A stretch of DNA of 64,000 nt, taken from NCBI RefSeq assembly GCF_001620055.1, contig NZ_LQGY01000014.1, forward strand, positions 1-64,000, in the 5' to 3' direction. The stretch is from Agromyces sp. NDB4Y10. Its GTDB lineage: Bacteria > Actinomycetota > Actinomycetes > Actinomycetales > Microbacteriaceae. Of the stretch, positions 62,539 to 64,000 are shown in pieces. The notes below the pieces were generated by a model. The model saw only the letters and a list, made by a program, of their open reading frames with translations. It was not told the DNA's origin and did not search any database. A program made the translations under genes and the position numbers. Numbering within the stretch: position 1 is the stretch's first letter; each line of letters starts with the position of its first letter.

Positions 62539-64000
62539 ATGCACACGGTGACACGACGAGCGCTCGGCGGGACGGCGGCGGCAGCCGCGCTCGCCGGGCT
62601 GCTGCTGACCGGCATGACGCCGATCAGCCCCGCTGCCGGCACGGAGCAACTGCCGGAACTCACCCACGACGCCCACGAAGAGGTCGGCGTCGTCGAGGTG
62701 GTCCTCCCCGACCAGACCGAACTCGACCGGCTCGTCGACCTGGGCGTCGACCTCGACCACGCGGCGCACCTGAACCCCGACGGCACCATCACGGCGCACG
62801 CGGTCATCAGCGAGGGCGAGGCGGAGGGCCTGCGGGCGCGCGGCTTCACGGTCGGCAAGACCGTCCACGACGAGGACGACACCGAGGCCGTCCTCGCCGA
62901 GCGCGACGCCATGCGGACCGCCGCCGCCGAGGAGAACGCGGCATTCGCCGAGGCCGCCGAAGCCGCCACCGTGTCGGACGTCAAGATCATCCGCGCCGAC
63001 TACTACACCTCGTTCGGCGTCGGGTACCTCAACGTCGAGGCCAAGTGGGCCAACGGCCAGACGGCCACCAACGCCCTCACCGTCCAGCGCGACAGCGGCC
63101 CCGGCACGGCCATGGGCTCCGGCGGAACCCAGAGCATCACCCGCTTCGTCGACGCGAGCGTCTACCTGTACCACCGCGGCGCGGCCGTTGTGCAGACCCG
63201 GCCCGACACCGTCCAGATCACGAGCCCGACCGGCGACGTCGCCACCGCCAAGGTGACCGACTGGCTGCCGATCGAGGGCGAGCCCGAGGTCAGCCCCGAC
63301 TACCAGTCGGACTTCATCACCTCGTACCTCACCCCGACCGAGCTCTACGACCGCATCCACGCGCTCGCGGCCGAGTTCCCGCAGATCTCGGAGATCGTCG
63401 AGCTGCCGAAGCAGACGAACGGCTACCGCCGCCTGGCGCAGGCCGTGCTCGGCAGCGCCAACGCCAGCCGCGTCGGCATCGACTCCAAGGCCTGGGGCCA
63501 CGAGGGCGGCAACGCCATCCGCGTCCGCGCCCTCAACCCCGGGGCGGCGAACTCGCCGCTGTCGGTCGGCGTCTCGGGCAACGACATCACCGTGTCGCTC
63601 GCCACGAACGGCGCCGGTGCGCTGACGAGCACTGCCGCCCAGGTGGTCGCGGCGATCAACGCGAACCCCGCGGCATCCGCCCTGGTCTCGGCCTACACCT
63701 ACCGCGGCAGCGCCGGCACGGGGGTCGTGGCAGCGGCCGGGTTCACCGCGCTCAGCGACGGGCTCAACGCGCCCGCCTCCGTCTCGCGCGACCCGCAGAC
63801 CGTCTACGCGATCCGCATCGGCAAGGTGCGCGACGGCTCGAAGCCGGGCGTGCTCGCCTACGCCCAGGAGCACGCACGCGAGTGGGTGCCGCCGCTGGTC
63901 ACCATCGAGGCCGCCGAGCGACTCCTGCGCAACTACGAGCTCGACGGCAGGACGAAGCAGCTGGTGAACAACCTCGACATCTGGATCGTGCCGTCGGTCA
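62539..64000 (+). CDS. secreted M14 zinc carboxypeptidase, 3' end outside the window
   Basis: At least 487 residues, cut by the window edge. A signal peptide with Arg-Arg and a long hydrophobic core covers about 1-34. A propeptide-like acidic region follows to about 250. The M14 domain starts near SYLTPTELYDRIHALAAEFP; zinc motif HARE is in YAQEHAREWVPP (about residue 447). Between the early M14 helices and HARE lies an insert of about 100 residues, Ala/Gly/Asn rich (IRVRALNPGAANSPLS, TSTAAQVVAAINANP), unlike the catalytic core. The ATG at 62539 has AAAGGG upstream. It degrades peptides outside the cell. Confidence 0.88.
   Translation, partial: MHTVTRRALGGTAAAAALAGLLLTGMTPISPAAGTEQLPELTHDAHEEVGVVEVVLPDQTELDRLVDLGVDLDHAAHLNPDGTITAHAVISEGEAEGLRARGFTVGKTVHDEDDTEAVLAERDAMRTAAAEENAAFAEAAEAATVSDVKIIRADYYTSFGVGYLNVEAKWANGQTATNALTVQRDSGPGTAMGSGGTQSITRFVDASVYLYHRGAAVVQTRPDTVQITSPTGDVATAKVTDWLPIEGEPEVSPDYQSDFITSYLTPTELYDRIHALAAEFPQISEIVELPKQTNGYRRLAQAVLGSANASRVGIDSKAWGHEGGNAIRVRALNPGAANSPLSVGVSGNDITVSLATNGAGALTSTAAQVVAAINANPAASALVSAYTYRGSAGTGVVAAAGFTALSDGLNAPASVSRDPQTVYAIRIGKVRDGSKPGVLAYAQEHAREWVPPLVTIEAAERLLRNYELDGRTKQLVNNLDIWIVPSV

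Overview
The window comes from a high-GC Gram-positive actinobacterium, most likely a member of the Microbacteriaceae (Agromyces or Microbacterium-like). The evidence is the GC-rich codon use, the class Ib nrdHIEF operon, short palindromic repeats with GGTCTCGATACG/CGAGTAGC ends, and the many LacI, IclR, PucR and Lrp regulators. This is inferred from sequence style, not from a database search. I saw no rRNA, tRNA, CRISPR array, transposase or integrase.

Layout. 0.1-2 kb: an alpha/beta hydrolase and a membrane-anchored hypothetical, both on the minus strand. 2.3-6.5 kb: the complete nrdH-nrdI-nrdE-nrdF ribonucleotide reductase operon, with a tandem NrdR-box pair upstream and palindromic repeats inside it. 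6.5-10.7 kb: a lower-GC accessory island. It holds a three-segment membrane protein translationally coupled to a 48-residue lysine-rich protein, then an 824-residue TIR-STAND-TPR protein (an NLR-like anti-phage candidate), then a strip of gene remnants that includes the end of a PfkB sugar kinase. 10.7-15.6 kb: a duplicated VOC-fold gene (one copy with a 1-nt deletion at its start) flanking a CPBP protease and a DUF488 gene; then a deaminase, an AraC/GyrI-type regulator and a tandem Lrp regulator.

15.8-20.5 kb: a plus-strand catabolic operon (MHS-type transporter, amidohydrolase, ThDP enzyme) divergent from the Lrp gene. 20.5-27.4 kb: a minus-strand operon (LysA-like decarboxylase, polar amino-acid ABC transporter, luciferase-like monooxygenase) divergent from a PucR regulator. 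29.1-36.2 kb: a sugar cluster with an ABC importer, a GH91 enzyme lacking a signal peptide, a LacI regulator and a GH32 enzyme. I read this as a difructose-anhydride III / inulin-oligosaccharide utilisation system: import of the cyclic disaccharide, cytosolic ring opening by GH91, hydrolysis by GH32. Two near-identical 16-bp operator-like motifs lie 74 bp apart around its promoter.

36.2-50.4 kb: mostly single genes, namely an orphan fumarate-reductase-type flavoprotein with divergent LysR, an aldo/keto reductase, a shortened AlkD-like protein, an SDR with divergent TetR around a perfect palindrome, a lytic transglycosylase, a SUMF1-fold protein, a second LysR, a DJ-1/PfpI protein, a ureohydrolase, a DUF308-lipase fusion, a BASS transporter and a hydrolase with a disturbed 5' end. 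50.6-62 kb: a large LuxR-type ATPase regulator, a GH5 enzyme, a DUF1905 gene with no stop codon before the opposing TauE gene, a YdeI-like protein, a 60-residue membrane protein, a phenol-hydroxylase-family FAD monooxygenase, a GH65 glycoside phosphorylase and an IclR regulator; GTTCGA/TCGAAC palindromes occur upstream of both the monooxygenase and iclR. The window ends inside a secreted M14 carboxypeptidase.
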